The position numbers and the translations under genes are program-made. From the NCBI RefSeq assembly GCF_014279775.1, contig NZ_CP047961.1:1736001-1800000 (forward strand): a stretch of 64,000 nt of DNA, in the 5' to 3' direction. The notes under the pieces are model-generated. The model had not been told where the DNA came from. It saw only the letters and a program-made list of their open reading frames with translations, and ran no database searches. Below are positions 1 through 8,531 of the stretch, piece by piece; positions within the stretch are counted from its first letter, which is position 1, and each line of letters begins with the position of its first letter. The DNA comes from Synechococcus sp. PROS-9-1. Its GTDB lineage: Bacteria; Cyanobacteriota; Cyanobacteriia; PCC-6307; Cyanobiaceae.

Positions 1-124
1 TTGCATCTTCACCCTTGGCAGCGGCATCACCCGCGGGTGTTGCGTCGACCTTGGGTGCTACATCAGCTGCTGCTGCCTCTGTTGCGACCTCCTGGTCGAC
101 GGCAGCGCCTTCGGAAACCGTCAT
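1..124 (-). CDS. N-terminal fragment of an Ala-rich protein, function unknown
   Basis: An ATG on the minus strand at 124 opens a frame that runs off the left edge. The 41 visible residues begin MTVSEGAAVDQE and are dominated by Ala, Asp, Glu and Pro, which looks like a disordered N-terminal tail and not a folded domain. Codon use fits the neighbours. It is divergent from the HAD hydrolase, with about 60 bases between the two. I do not recognise the protein from this tail; the informative part lies outside the window. Confidence 0.55.
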   Translation of the reverse strand, partial: MTVSEGAAVDQEVATEAAAADVAPKVDATPAGDAAAKGEDA

Positions 125-187
125 GGTGTCAGGGCTCAAGGATGAAGGACAAAGAACTAACTTACCAGTTGCTGACGCCAAATCCCC

Positions 188-1009
188 CTGCAATCCTCAG
201 GATCAAAGCCACAAGCAATCCTGCTTTTTGACATTGATGGCGTCATTCGGGATGTAGCAGGCAGTTATCGCCGTGCTCTCCAGGCCACCGTGCATCACTA
301 CTGCGGGTGGGAGCCTGGTCACGAGACCGTTGATGCATTGAAAGGAGAGGGACGCTGGAACAATGACTGGGACGCGAGCCTTGAACTTCTCCGTCGGCAC
401 TCTCTGACCGATCCCCCAACCGCCCGTTCCTCAAATTCAGCTGCCCTGCCAAGTCGCGCTGATCTGATCGATGTTTTCAGCCGTTTTTACTTCGGATCCG
501 ATCCAGAGGGAGATCCCTTCGCTTGGGATGGTTTCATTTGCGATGAACCCCTCCTCGTTGATCCAAACTTTTTTGCAGACCTGACGAATCGAGACATCCT
601 TTGGGGGTTTGTAAGCGGTGCAGAGCCACCGTCCGCGCGCTTTCTTCTCGAGCAACGTCTCGGCTTGCAGAACCCTCCCCTGATTGCGATGGGGGATGCA
701 CCAGACAAACCCGATCCCGAAGGACTGATCAGGCTGGCAAGCACTCTTCTGGGTTACAGCCTCGGTTCCGATGCACCACTGATTGCCTATCTCGGTGACA
801 CCGTGGCGGACGTCAACACAGTGATGCGTGCCCGGGAGCAGGTCCCACAGCAACGTTGGATGAGCTTGGCTGTGGTTCCGCCCCACCTACAGAGCCCAGG
901 GCAATCTGTGGCGCGAGCGCACTACGAAAAGAACTTACGAGCCGCAGGAGCAGAGGTGATCTTCAGCGATACCAAGGCGGCACTCAACTGGGATCCCAAT
1001 CAAATTTGA
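188..1009 (+). CDS. HAD-superfamily hydrolase (cyanobacterial TIGR01548-like)
   Basis: Predicted haloacid-dehalogenase-type phosphatase, cytoplasmic, substrate unknown. HAD motif I (FDIDGVIRD, about 227-253) has the paired catalytic Asp residues. Near the C-terminus come KPDPEGL and GDTVADV, the lysine and acidic motifs of the fold. The start is a problem. The first in-frame ATG/GTG/TTG is the GTG at 290, which lies downstream of motif I and would remove the nucleophile. The frame is open back to the TGA at 173-175. I place the start at the CTG at 188, but ATC at 182 or CTG at 221 are equally possible, as is an upstream frameshift near the C run at 184-188. The family call is firm; the start is not. 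Confidence 0.75.
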   Translation: MQSSGSKPQAILLFDIDGVIRDVAGSYRRALQATVHHYCGWEPGHETVDALKGEGRWNNDWDASLELLRRHSLTDPPTARSSNSAALPSRADLIDVFSRFYFGSDPEGDPFAWDGFICDEPLLVDPNFFADLTNRDILWGFVSGAEPPSARFLLEQRLGLQNPPLIAMGDAPDKPDPEGLIRLASTLLGYSLGSDAPLIAYLGDTVADVNTVMRAREQVPQQRWMSLAVVPPHLQSPGQSVARAHYEKNLRAAGAEVIFSDTKAALNWDPNQI

Positions 1010-1107
1010 TCCGCAAAGACTGGCCCTTGCTTCTTAGAGCGATGGTCCTGATGATCTTGTCCGTCGATTTGGTCTGGATCTCCCTGCAAGTGGTGAGCTG
1101 AACGTCT

Positions 1108-2445
1108 TCAACGCTCCATCGAGGCAACGTCCTTCAAAGCCGTAGCCGTTAAGACCTCGTAGCCATCCTTGAGAACGGCCACATCATCTTCAATGCGAAT
1201 ACCAATTCCTTTCCAGCGTTCATCGATTTCAGGCTGACCATCCGGAACCGATAGCCGGTCGCTGACATACAGACCAGGTTCCACTGTGAGCACCATGCCT
1301 GGATCAAGCTCCACGTGGTGCTCACCAAGTCTGTAGGCGCCAACATCGTGCACATCCAAACCAAGCCAATGCCCGGTGCGGTGCATATAAAGATGGCGAT
1401 AGGCACCCTGCTCGATGATTCCATCGGCTTCTCCAGCCAAAAGCCCGAGATCCAGCAAACCATCGACAAGCCGTCGTAACGCGGTTTGATGCACCTCCTC
1501 CGCAGTGCCTCCAGGCCTGACGGTGGCAATGGCCGACTCCTGAGCACTCAGAACAAGTTCATAGAGAGCTCGCTGTTCTCCACTGAAGCTGCCATTCACT
1601 GGAAAGGTGCGGGTGATATCACCGTTGTAGTAATCACCGATTGAGCAACCGGCGTCAATCAGCAGCAAATCACCGTCCTTGAGAAGGTCTTGATTATCGA
1701 TGTAATGCAAGACGCAAGCGTTATCACCTCCTGCAACGATTGAGCCATAGGCCGGGCCCCGGGTCCCTTGATCGAGAAAGTGAAACTCGATGAGGGCCTG
1801 CACCTGCCGCTCACTCATCCCCGGCTTCACAGCGGCACGCGCCAACTCATGGGCCTCGGCTGAGATGCGACACGCTTCACGCATCCGATCGAGCTCCGCC
1901 GGATCTTTGCGCAAGCGAAGTTCATGCAACACCGGGCAGGGCGCGACCAAACCAAGCGCCGCTGCTCCCCGTCGCGAGGCGCGATCCAACTGTTCAGACC
2001 AAACCTCAAGCACCACAGACTCGACCGCCGGGTGATGTCCGGTGCGGAAGGCAATGCCCTCAGCATCTTTCAGGTAGCCACGCAGATGTGTGGCCAATTC
2101 AGAACGTGGATGGGCCACATCTGCACCGAACTTCTCAACAGCACCTTCCGTGCCCCACCGCCGTCCTGTCCAAACCTCGGCCGCTGGCTCGCGTGGGTTC
2201 ACAAACAACACGTATTGCTCTCCCTTCGGTCTGTGCGGCAAAAACAGAGCGACGGCATCCGGCTCATCAAACCCTGTGAGATACCAAAAGTCGCTGTTCT
2301 GACGAAAGGGCCACTCACAGTCGGCATGGTGTGTCACCAAGGTTGCCGCTGGGATCACAGCAGCCGCACCGCCAAGATGGGCCATGAAGCGCTGACGTCG
2401 CTCTGCGTAACCCTGAGCATCAATTGGGAGCGAACTATGAACCAC
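1108..2445 (-). CDS. pepP: Xaa-Pro aminopeptidase (M24 family)
   Basis: Cytoplasmic metallopeptidase that removes an N-terminal residue preceding proline. The 445-residue protein has an N-terminal creatinase-like domain (about 1-170) and a C-terminal pita-bread domain. The dinuclear metal ligands are visible in order: Asp in LLIDAGC, Asp in NGDITRTFP, His in MHRTGHWLG, Glu in LTVEPGL and Glu in RIEDDV. The GTG at 2445 gives the usual length for bacterial aminopeptidase P; the next ATG is about 20 codons in and would cut the start of domain 1. It diverges from the CNNM-like gene across 53 bases, which must hold both promoters. Confidence 0.92.
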   Translation of the reverse strand: MVHSSLPIDAQGYAERRQRFMAHLGGAAAVIPAATLVTHHADCEWPFRQNSDFWYLTGFDEPDAVALFLPHRPKGEQYVLFVNPREPAAEVWTGRRWGTEGAVEKFGADVAHPRSELATHLRGYLKDAEGIAFRTGHHPAVESVVLEVWSEQLDRASRRGAAALGLVAPCPVLHELRLRKDPAELDRMREACRISAEAHELARAAVKPGMSERQVQALIEFHFLDQGTRGPAYGSIVAGGDNACVLHYIDNQDLLKDGDLLLIDAGCSIGDYYNGDITRTFPVNGSFSGEQRALYELVLSAQESAIATVRPGGTAEEVHQTALRRLVDGLLDLGLLAGEADGIIEQGAYRHLYMHRTGHWLGLDVHDVGAYRLGEHHVELDPGMVLTVEPGLYVSDRLSVPDGQPEIDERWKGIGIRIEDDVAVLKDGYEVLTATALKDVASMER

Positions 2446-2498
2446 GACGGAGACAGTGCACCAGATAAACGTCAGGATGGCAGGGAAAGCATCTAGGC

Positions 2499-3512
2499 AT
2501 GACTCACGACCTGCTGATTCTGATTCTGCTGGTGGTCGTGGTCCTCACCGGATCCGCCTTGTGTTCTGGCGTTGAGGCGGCTCTGCTCTCCGTCAACCCT
2601 GTTCGCGTTCTCGAACTCGCGGGTCAATCCAAACCAGTTGCCGGTGCGCGGAGATTGGCCCAACTCCGTCAGCGACTCGGCCGAACCCTGTCGGTGCTGG
2701 TGATTGCGAATAACGGCTTCAATATTTTCGGCAGTTTGATGCTCGGTGGCTACGCCGCTTGGCTGGTCGAAGACATGGGGATCAGCGCTGTGGCTCTCCC
2801 CCTCTTCTCCATTGGTCTCACCGTGCTGGTGATTCTTTTGGGGGAGATCCTCCCCAAGGCGATCGGCACCCGACTGGCGCTGCCTGTCTCCCTCGCTAGT
2901 GCACCGGTCTTGCACCTGCTTGGCGTTCTGATGCGTCCACTCGTCCTTCTGCTGGAGAGACTGCTGCCTGCCATTACTCAGGAAAGCGAACTCAACACCG
3001 ACGAAGAGGAGATTCGAATGCTGGCACGGATGGGATCCCAAACCGGCCAAATCGAAGCGGATGAAGCGGCAATGATCGCCAAGGTGTTTCAGCTCAACGA
3101 CCTCACCGCGAGGGATTTGATGACACCAAGGGTTACTGCTCCGAGCCTGGATGGCGCGAGCACATTGACGCAATTGAGGGCCGCCCTCCTTGAAAACGAG
3201 GCCCAATGGTGGGTGGTCCTAGGTGATGCCGTGGACAAGGTTTTGGGTGTCGCAAGTCGGGATCGATTGCTGGCGGCACTCGTCCAAAATCAAGGTCAAC
3301 TCACCCCAGCAGATCTAAGCGAGCCCGTCGAATTTGTGCCTGAAATGATTCGTGCCGATCGACTGCTAACAGCCTTCCGGCGCGACAACAGCGGGGTCCG
3401 GGTTGTGGTGGATGAATTCGGAGGGTTTGTTGGTGTCATTGGCCCTGATGCGGTTCTAGCCGTGCTCGCTGGCTGGTGGCGCAAGTCAGCTGGAGCCAAT
3501 GGGTCGTCATGA
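2499..3512 (+). CDS. CNNM/CorC-type membrane protein (DUF21 plus CBS domains)
   Basis: Integral membrane protein of the hemolysin-like/CNNM family, linked in other organisms to divalent cation transport or efflux. Of 337 residues, the first 160 or so form a DUF21 region with four strongly hydrophobic segments, beginning LLILILLVVVVLTGSALCSG and including the conserved GEILPKAIGTR. An acidic linker (NTDEEEIRML) follows, then a cytosolic CBS pair at about 200-310. The C-terminal CorC/HlyC domain of longer relatives is absent, so this is a short form. It heads the plus-strand run to ald and overlaps the GTPase by an ATGA at 3509-3512. The ion specificity cannot be read from sequence. Confidence 0.85.
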   Translation: MTHDLLILILLVVVVLTGSALCSGVEAALLSVNPVRVLELAGQSKPVAGARRLAQLRQRLGRTLSVLVIANNGFNIFGSLMLGGYAAWLVEDMGISAVALPLFSIGLTVLVILLGEILPKAIGTRLALPVSLASAPVLHLLGVLMRPLVLLLERLLPAITQESELNTDEEEIRMLARMGSQTGQIEADEAAMIAKVFQLNDLTARDLMTPRVTAPSLDGASTLTQLRAALLENEAQWWVVLGDAVDKVLGVASRDRLLAALVQNQGQLTPADLSEPVEFVPEMIRADRLLTAFRRDNSGVRVVVDEFGGFVGVIGPDAVLAVLAGWWRKSAGANGSS

Positions 3513-4858
3513 CGGCGTCCTCGCCTCCATCCACCACGGAGCGGTGCCTCTCACTGCTGCAAACCTGGCGATCTCAGCTCCAGCTCAATCGCCGAGAACA
3601 AACCGTGTTGGCGGGTTCGCTCAGGAGCTTGGACCTGCAATTGGACCGCTTGTCGAATCGCAACCTGCGCGTCGCAGTGTTCGGCCGCGTGGGAGTGGGG
3701 AAATCAAGCCTCGTTAATGCCCTGATCGGCCAAGAGCTCCTGGCCACTGATGTAGCTCACGGCTGCACCAGACAGCAAAAGGCGTTGCCTTGGACGATCT
3801 CCATTCCCGGTCTGAACACGATCGAACTCGTCGACACGCCAGGAATCGATGAGGTGGCAGCAGCGGCGCGTGCGCGACTGGCAGCGCGGGTGGCCCTGCA
3901 GTCCGATCTTGTGCTGCTTGTGTTGGATGCCGACATCAGCAGGGTTGAGCTCGATGCCTTGGAGACGTTGATGAGCAGTGGTAAACCGGTCCTTCCCGTG
4001 CTTAACCGCAGTGATTGTTGTCCCCCAGAGCAACTCGACAGCCTCCGGCTAAGCATCAGCCAAAGGATCCAGGAGCGGTGTTATCGCAACCATCGCGCAA
4101 AGATTCCTCAACCGATTGCCGTTTCAGCAGCCCCTCGCAAAGCCTGCCAACGATCCGATGGCAAGGTTCGCAGCGAACGCCAACCAGCGGTCGTGAACCC
4201 GCTACGCACTGCTGTGACCAATCTGCTGCGAGAGCAAGGCCAAGCCCTCTTGGCCTTAAATGCGCTCCGCCAAGCAGAACGGCTCCAACAACAAATGGAG
4301 CAAGGGCGACTGGAGCGCCGACGACAAGATGCGCAAGGCCTCATCGGCCGCTACGCCGCTCTCAAGGCCACAGGGGTTGCGGCCAATCCTCTGGTGTTAC
4401 TCGATCTGGCCGGGGGCTTGGCCTGCGATACCGCCCTAGTGGTGCAGCTCTGCAAGCTCTATGACCTGCCGATGGGAGGACCAGCAGCACGACGGCTCAT
4501 GCAACGACTATCGGGGCATAACGCCATGTTGGGAGGCGTCCAACTGGGACTTCAGCTGGCGCTCTCGGGACTTCGACAGCTGTTGCTCATCGCCGCCCCC
4601 TTTTCTGGAGGCTTAAGCCTTGGTCCAGCGGCTCCCGTCGCCGTCGCCCAGGCGGCTCTCGCTGTGCACACAACGCGAAGGACTGGCCGGCTCACAGCAC
4701 GCTGGCTGGTCGATCAACGCGGTCGAGGGCGGCGGAGCAATCCAGCCCCGACGACCCTCATGCGAAGTCTTATCCGCAGCGATACCAACATGCAACGCCT
4801 GCTTGCAGAGTGGCCACAGCCGCCAAACCGGCCCCGGCGCGACGGGCTCTTGCCATGA
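3509..4858 (+). CDS. GTPase with C-terminal membrane-associated domain (DUF697-like)
   Basis: TRAFAC-class GTPase of 449 residues. G1 is GRVGVGKSS (residues 59-67), G3 is DTPGID (109-114) and G4 is NRSD (166-169), a variant of NKxD. The C-terminal half, from about 300, has helical hydrophobic stretches rich in Ala, Gly and Leu, typical of the DUF697/YcjF-like tail that sits at the membrane. I chose the ATG at 3509, which overlaps the upstream stop as ATGA, over the GTG at 3476. Its own stop overlaps the nadD ATG in the same way, so the three genes are probably translationally coupled. Cellular role unknown; a link to NAD synthesis is only positional. Confidence 0.82.
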   Translation: MTASSPPSTTERCLSLLQTWRSQLQLNRREQTVLAGSLRSLDLQLDRLSNRNLRVAVFGRVGVGKSSLVNALIGQELLATDVAHGCTRQQKALPWTISIPGLNTIELVDTPGIDEVAAAARARLAARVALQSDLVLLVLDADISRVELDALETLMSSGKPVLPVLNRSDCCPPEQLDSLRLSISQRIQERCYRNHRAKIPQPIAVSAAPRKACQRSDGKVRSERQPAVVNPLRTAVTNLLREQGQALLALNALRQAERLQQQMEQGRLERRRQDAQGLIGRYAALKATGVAANPLVLLDLAGGLACDTALVVQLCKLYDLPMGGPAARRLMQRLSGHNAMLGGVQLGLQLALSGLRQLLLIAAPFSGGLSLGPAAPVAVAQAALAVHTTRRTGRLTARWLVDQRGRGRRSNPAPTTLMRSLIRSDTNMQRLLAEWPQPPNRPRRDGLLP

Positions 4859-5433
4859 CCGCAACCATCGCCCTGCTAGGCACCAGCGCCGATCCACCAA
4901 CGCTCGGGCATCAGGCTCTCCTCGAGGGCCTTTTGAATCACTTTCAACGTGTCGCGACTTGGGCTAGCGACAACCCAATGAAACGCCACGATGCCTGCCT
5001 AGAGCTCCGCAGCGAGCTACTCCAGGCCTTGGTCATGGCCATCGACAACCCTCGGGTGAGCATTGACCAAACGCTCAGCAGCCCGTACACCATCACCACA
5101 CTTGAACGAGCAGCACGTCTGTGGCCCGATGACGAGCTCTGCTTTGTTGTGGGCAGTGATCTGGCCACTCAGATCCCCCATTGGAAGCAAAGCGAGCTTT
5201 GGCTCAAGCGCTGCCGGCTGGGAGTCGTGCCGCGAAAGGGTTGGCCGCTGGAGCCCGAATACCTCGATCGACTCCGCCATCTCGGCGCACAGATCACCAT
5301 CCTTCCCTTGCAGATTCCGGAAACAGCCAGCTCAAGCATTCGCAAGACGAGTGCCGCGGATCAAATCCCAAAACCGCTCTGGCCCCTCCTCTTGGAGCAC
5401 AATCTTTACGGACTCCAAGACGCTCCCTTCTGA
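4855..5433 (+). CDS. nadD: Nicotinate-nucleotide adenylyltransferase
   Basis: Converts nicotinate mononucleotide and ATP to deamido-NAD, the step before NadE, whose gene follows six bases later. The 192-residue protein starts with the nucleotidyltransferase signature in the form GTSADPPTLGHQ, where the family usually has GxFDPxHxGH: the terminal GH is kept but the first His is replaced. The C-terminal end has the expected ISSTxxR-like element as SSSIRKT. A longer reading from the GTG at 4810 adds an Ala/Pro-rich tail; the ATG at 4855 is preferred because it overlaps the GTPase stop and begins right before the Rossmann fold. Confidence 0.88.
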   Translation: MTATIALLGTSADPPTLGHQALLEGLLNHFQRVATWASDNPMKRHDACLELRSELLQALVMAIDNPRVSIDQTLSSPYTITTLERAARLWPDDELCFVVGSDLATQIPHWKQSELWLKRCRLGVVPRKGWPLEPEYLDRLRHLGAQITILPLQIPETASSSIRKTSAADQIPKPLWPLLLEHNLYGLQDAPF

Positions 5434-5439
5434 ACTGCC

Positions 5440-7161
5440 ATGCGCATCGCCCTGGCCCAGACCAATCCTCTGGTGGGCGATCTGTCCGGGAACGCCAAAC
5501 GGCTCCTAGAGGCTTGCCTCAAACTCAGCCATCAGGCGCAGGGCACCCCCCCCGCCTTAGTGGTGAGCCCGGAACTATCCCTTTGGGGCTATCCACCTCG
5601 AGACCTGCTGTTAAGTCCTGAGCATCTTCAGCAGCAAAACGAGGCCCTCAATCTGCTGCAACAGGGACTCAGCCATGCCCTGCCGCAAACGGCCCTGCTG
5701 GTAGGGGTGGTTGAGCCTGCCCCAGACCAGCAACACCCACGACTCTTCAATGCGGCTGCCCTGGTGGAAGCAAAGGGTTGGCGCGTTGTAGCCCGCAAAC
5801 AGCTCTTACCTACCTACGACGTCTTTGATGAATCGCGGTATTTCAGACCTGCTAATCAACCGAGTGTTCTGAGCTTTGAAGCCGAAGGACAGGATTGGCG
5901 TCTAGGGCTCACCATCTGCGAAGACCTCTGGGTTGAGGACGCACTTCAAGCCCAACGCCTGGTGGGACCGGATCCGATCGCCAACCTCATCCCAGAGAAA
6001 GTGGATGTGTTGTTGAACCTCTCCGCGTCCCCCTTCGGCAGAACCAAAGCATCGATCCGCCATCAGCTGGCCGCCCGCGCCGCCAACCGTCTTAATTGCC
6101 CCGTGATTTATGTGAACCAAGTCGGCGGCAACGACGAGTTGGTGTTCGATGGCGGCAGTTTCGTGATGGCAGCCACCGGTGAGGTGGAGTTGCAACTTCC
6201 TACCTGCCGTGAAGCCATCGCCTGCTGGGACAGTACCGACAGGAGTGCTGCAGCAACAGCAGGCACGATGGACTCCTCGGAAAGCACAGATCTCGAGCGA
6301 CTGTTCCAAGCCCTTGTGCTCGGCGTGCGTGACTACGCCGATAAATGTGGTTTTCATCGCGCCCTTCTGGGTCTTAGTGGCGGCATCGACTCAGCGCTTG
6401 TGGCCGTGATTGCGGCAGCAGCACTCGGAGCAGACCGCGTGCAGGCGTTACTGATGCCCTCTCCCTGGAGCTCCATTGGGTCCATTGATGATGCAGAAGC
6501 ACTTGCAAAACGCTTAGGAATTTCCACCACAACAGTGCCAATTCAAGACTTGATGCAGGGCTTTGAGGCCACCCTTACCCCAGCACTGGATCAAGCCCCA
6601 TCGGGCGTTACGGCGGAAAATCTGCAGTCGCGCATTCGCGGCACCTTGCTCATGGCCGTTGCCAATCAGCAAGGGCAGCTCTTGCTCTCGACGGGCAACA
6701 AATCAGAACTTGCCGTGGGGTACTGCACCCTTTACGGCGACATGAATGGAGGGCTGGCGGTGATCGGTGATCTTTACAAATCAACGGTGTTTTCCCTCTG
6801 CCGCTGGTTAGACAGCCCTGATGCCATGGCCTGTCGCAAAGAGCTTGGACTTCCAGAGCACAACAACTTGATCGGACCGGAGATCCTGAACAAACCGCCT
6901 AGCGCGGAGCTACGTCCTGATCAACAGGACAGTGACTCCCTTCCCGACTACGCAACGCTCGACCCACTTCTGAATGACCTGATCGAAAAGCACAGCTCTG
7001 GCGCTCAATTGATCGCAGCTGGGCATCACCCGGCTGACGTGAAACGGATTGAGCAACTCTTTCGACGCGCAGAATTCAAACGCCGCCAAGCTCCTCCTGT
7101 CTTGAAAGTAAGCCGACAGGCCTTTGGGACCGGTTGGAGACTCCCAATCGCCGCCCGCTGA
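5440..7161 (+). CDS. nadE: Glutamine-dependent NAD+ synthetase
   Basis: Last step of NAD synthesis: amidates deamido-NAD using ammonia from glutamine. It is a two-domain protein of 573 residues. The N-terminal carbon-nitrogen hydrolase domain (about 1-270) has the Glu (SPELSLWGYPPRDL), Lys (VVARKQLLPTYD) and Cys (LTICEDLW, Cys160) triad. The C-terminal synthetase domain has the PP-loop LGLSGGIDSAL from about residue 308. Length is normal for the glutamine-dependent form. Start ATG at 5440, six bases after nadD, so the two consecutive pathway enzymes are likely co-transcribed. Confidence 0.95.
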   Translation: MRIALAQTNPLVGDLSGNAKRLLEACLKLSHQAQGTPPALVVSPELSLWGYPPRDLLLSPEHLQQQNEALNLLQQGLSHALPQTALLVGVVEPAPDQQHPRLFNAAALVEAKGWRVVARKQLLPTYDVFDESRYFRPANQPSVLSFEAEGQDWRLGLTICEDLWVEDALQAQRLVGPDPIANLIPEKVDVLLNLSASPFGRTKASIRHQLAARAANRLNCPVIYVNQVGGNDELVFDGGSFVMAATGEVELQLPTCREAIACWDSTDRSAAATAGTMDSSESTDLERLFQALVLGVRDYADKCGFHRALLGLSGGIDSALVAVIAAAALGADRVQALLMPSPWSSIGSIDDAEALAKRLGISTTTVPIQDLMQGFEATLTPALDQAPSGVTAENLQSRIRGTLLMAVANQQGQLLLSTGNKSELAVGYCTLYGDMNGGLAVIGDLYKSTVFSLCRWLDSPDAMACRKELGLPEHNNLIGPEILNKPPSAELRPDQQDSDSLPDYATLDPLLNDLIEKHSSGAQLIAAGHHPADVKRIEQLFRRAEFKRRQAPPVLKVSRQAFGTGWRLPIAAR

Positions 7162-7231
7162 TTTCAAGACGCTTAGACCAGTGGCCAATCCAGCTGACCA
7201 GGGTCAGATTGAAGGATCGTCTTCGGCAGCC

Positions 7232-8371
7232 ATGGCCCAATCTGTACTGACGGCTCCAATGGCCACCATCGGAGTCCCCACAGAAATCAAGGTGGATGAG
7301 CAACGCGTCGCGCTCACACCAGATGCCGTCAAAGAGCTCGTGACCCATGGACTGGAGGTACGGATCCAGAGCGGTGCCGGTTCCGGCGCAGGAATTGATG
7401 ACGAGGCCTTCGCCGCTGCAGGCGCTGAGATCGTGGATCAAGAACAAGCTTGGGGCGCTCACTTGGTCGTGAAGGTGAAGGAACCACAGCCTGAAGAGTT
7501 CCGCTTTTTGCGTGATGACATGGTGCTGTTCACCTACCTGCACTTAGCGGCTTACCCAGAGGTTGGGGAAGCCCTTCTCGCAGCTGGCACCACGGGCGTT
7601 GCCTACGAAACAGTGCAACTGGAAAACGGAACCCTGCCACTGCTGGCGCCAATGAGCGAAATCGCTGGGAGGCTTGCAGCACAAGTCGGGGCACGATTAC
7701 TCGAGCGCCCGCAAGGAGGCCGAGGGGTACTGATTGGAGGTTGCACTGGTGTGCAGCCAGCCCGCGTTGTGGTTTTGGGTGCAGGCACCGTGGGTTGGAA
7801 TGCGGCGCGTCTTGTGGCTGCCATGGATGCGGAAGTGATGCTGCTGGATCGCTCTCCCGAACGATTGCGCAGCCTGGAGGCCTATCGGAGCGGACGCCTG
7901 ATGAGCGTTGTGAGCAGCCGCGGACTCCTCGAGAGACTGATACCCACCGCTGATCTTCTAATTGGAGCCGTTTTAACCCCTGGAGGCAGGGCACCAACCC
8001 TCGTGGATGAAGCCATGGTGAAAGGGATGAAGCCAGGTTCAGCGATCGTTGATGTCGCCATCGATCAAGGCGGCTGCATCGCCACCAGCCGCGAGACAAC
8101 GCATACCAACCCCACCGTGACCATCCACGGTGTTCAGCATTACGCCGTAGGCAACATGCCTGGCGCCGTGCCGTTCACCTCTACCGAAGCCCTCGTCAGT
8201 GTGACCTTGCCCTACATCGTTGGCATCGCAGGACGGGGCCTGGAGGAAGCGGTCACAGAACGGCCTGAATTGCTTTCTGGTCTCAATACGGTGCAGGGCT
8301 CTGTTTGTCATCCAGGCGTTGCCAAAGCACTGGATGTGCCACCTCGTCATCCCATGGCCTGCTTGCGCTGA
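7232..8371 (+). CDS. ald: Alanine dehydrogenase
   Basis: NAD-dependent reversible deamination of L-alanine to pyruvate and ammonium. The substrate-binding residues are in EIKVDEQRVALTP and in YLHLAAYPE, where the catalytic His lies, and the Rossmann glycine motif is VLGAGTVGWNAARL. From the ATG at 7232 the protein has 379 residues, close to the family norm. The ATG at 7259, nine codons later, is an equally plausible start. The frame is open further up to 7124 with low-complexity residues that I reject. It follows nadE by 70 bases on the same strand and may share its transcript. Confidence 0.93.
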   Translation: MAQSVLTAPMATIGVPTEIKVDEQRVALTPDAVKELVTHGLEVRIQSGAGSGAGIDDEAFAAAGAEIVDQEQAWGAHLVVKVKEPQPEEFRFLRDDMVLFTYLHLAAYPEVGEALLAAGTTGVAYETVQLENGTLPLLAPMSEIAGRLAAQVGARLLERPQGGRGVLIGGCTGVQPARVVVLGAGTVGWNAARLVAAMDAEVMLLDRSPERLRSLEAYRSGRLMSVVSSRGLLERLIPTADLLIGAVLTPGGRAPTLVDEAMVKGMKPGSAIVDVAIDQGGCIATSRETTHTNPTVTIHGVQHYAVGNMPGAVPFTSTEALVSVTLPYIVGIAGRGLEEAVTERPELLSGLNTVQGSVCHPGVAKALDVPPRHPMACLR

Positions 8372-8531
8372 TCAAGACCTGCTTCTTGCTGAACGAAAAC
8401 TAGCTTCAGGAATCAATGCAAGGTTCCCATCGAGCAGACAAAGAGATCCGAAACAAATAGCCTCTAACTCATAGCTTCTAAGGTATAGATTCCAGCAGAA
8501 GGCTTCAAATCAAGGTCAAAAGGTCACAGAC

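Noticed and set aside
2493-3206. 237-codon minus-strand frame inside the CNNM-like gene
   Set aside because: A shadow of the real gene: rich in Gln, His and Arg, no domain, and codons mirror the plus-strand frame.
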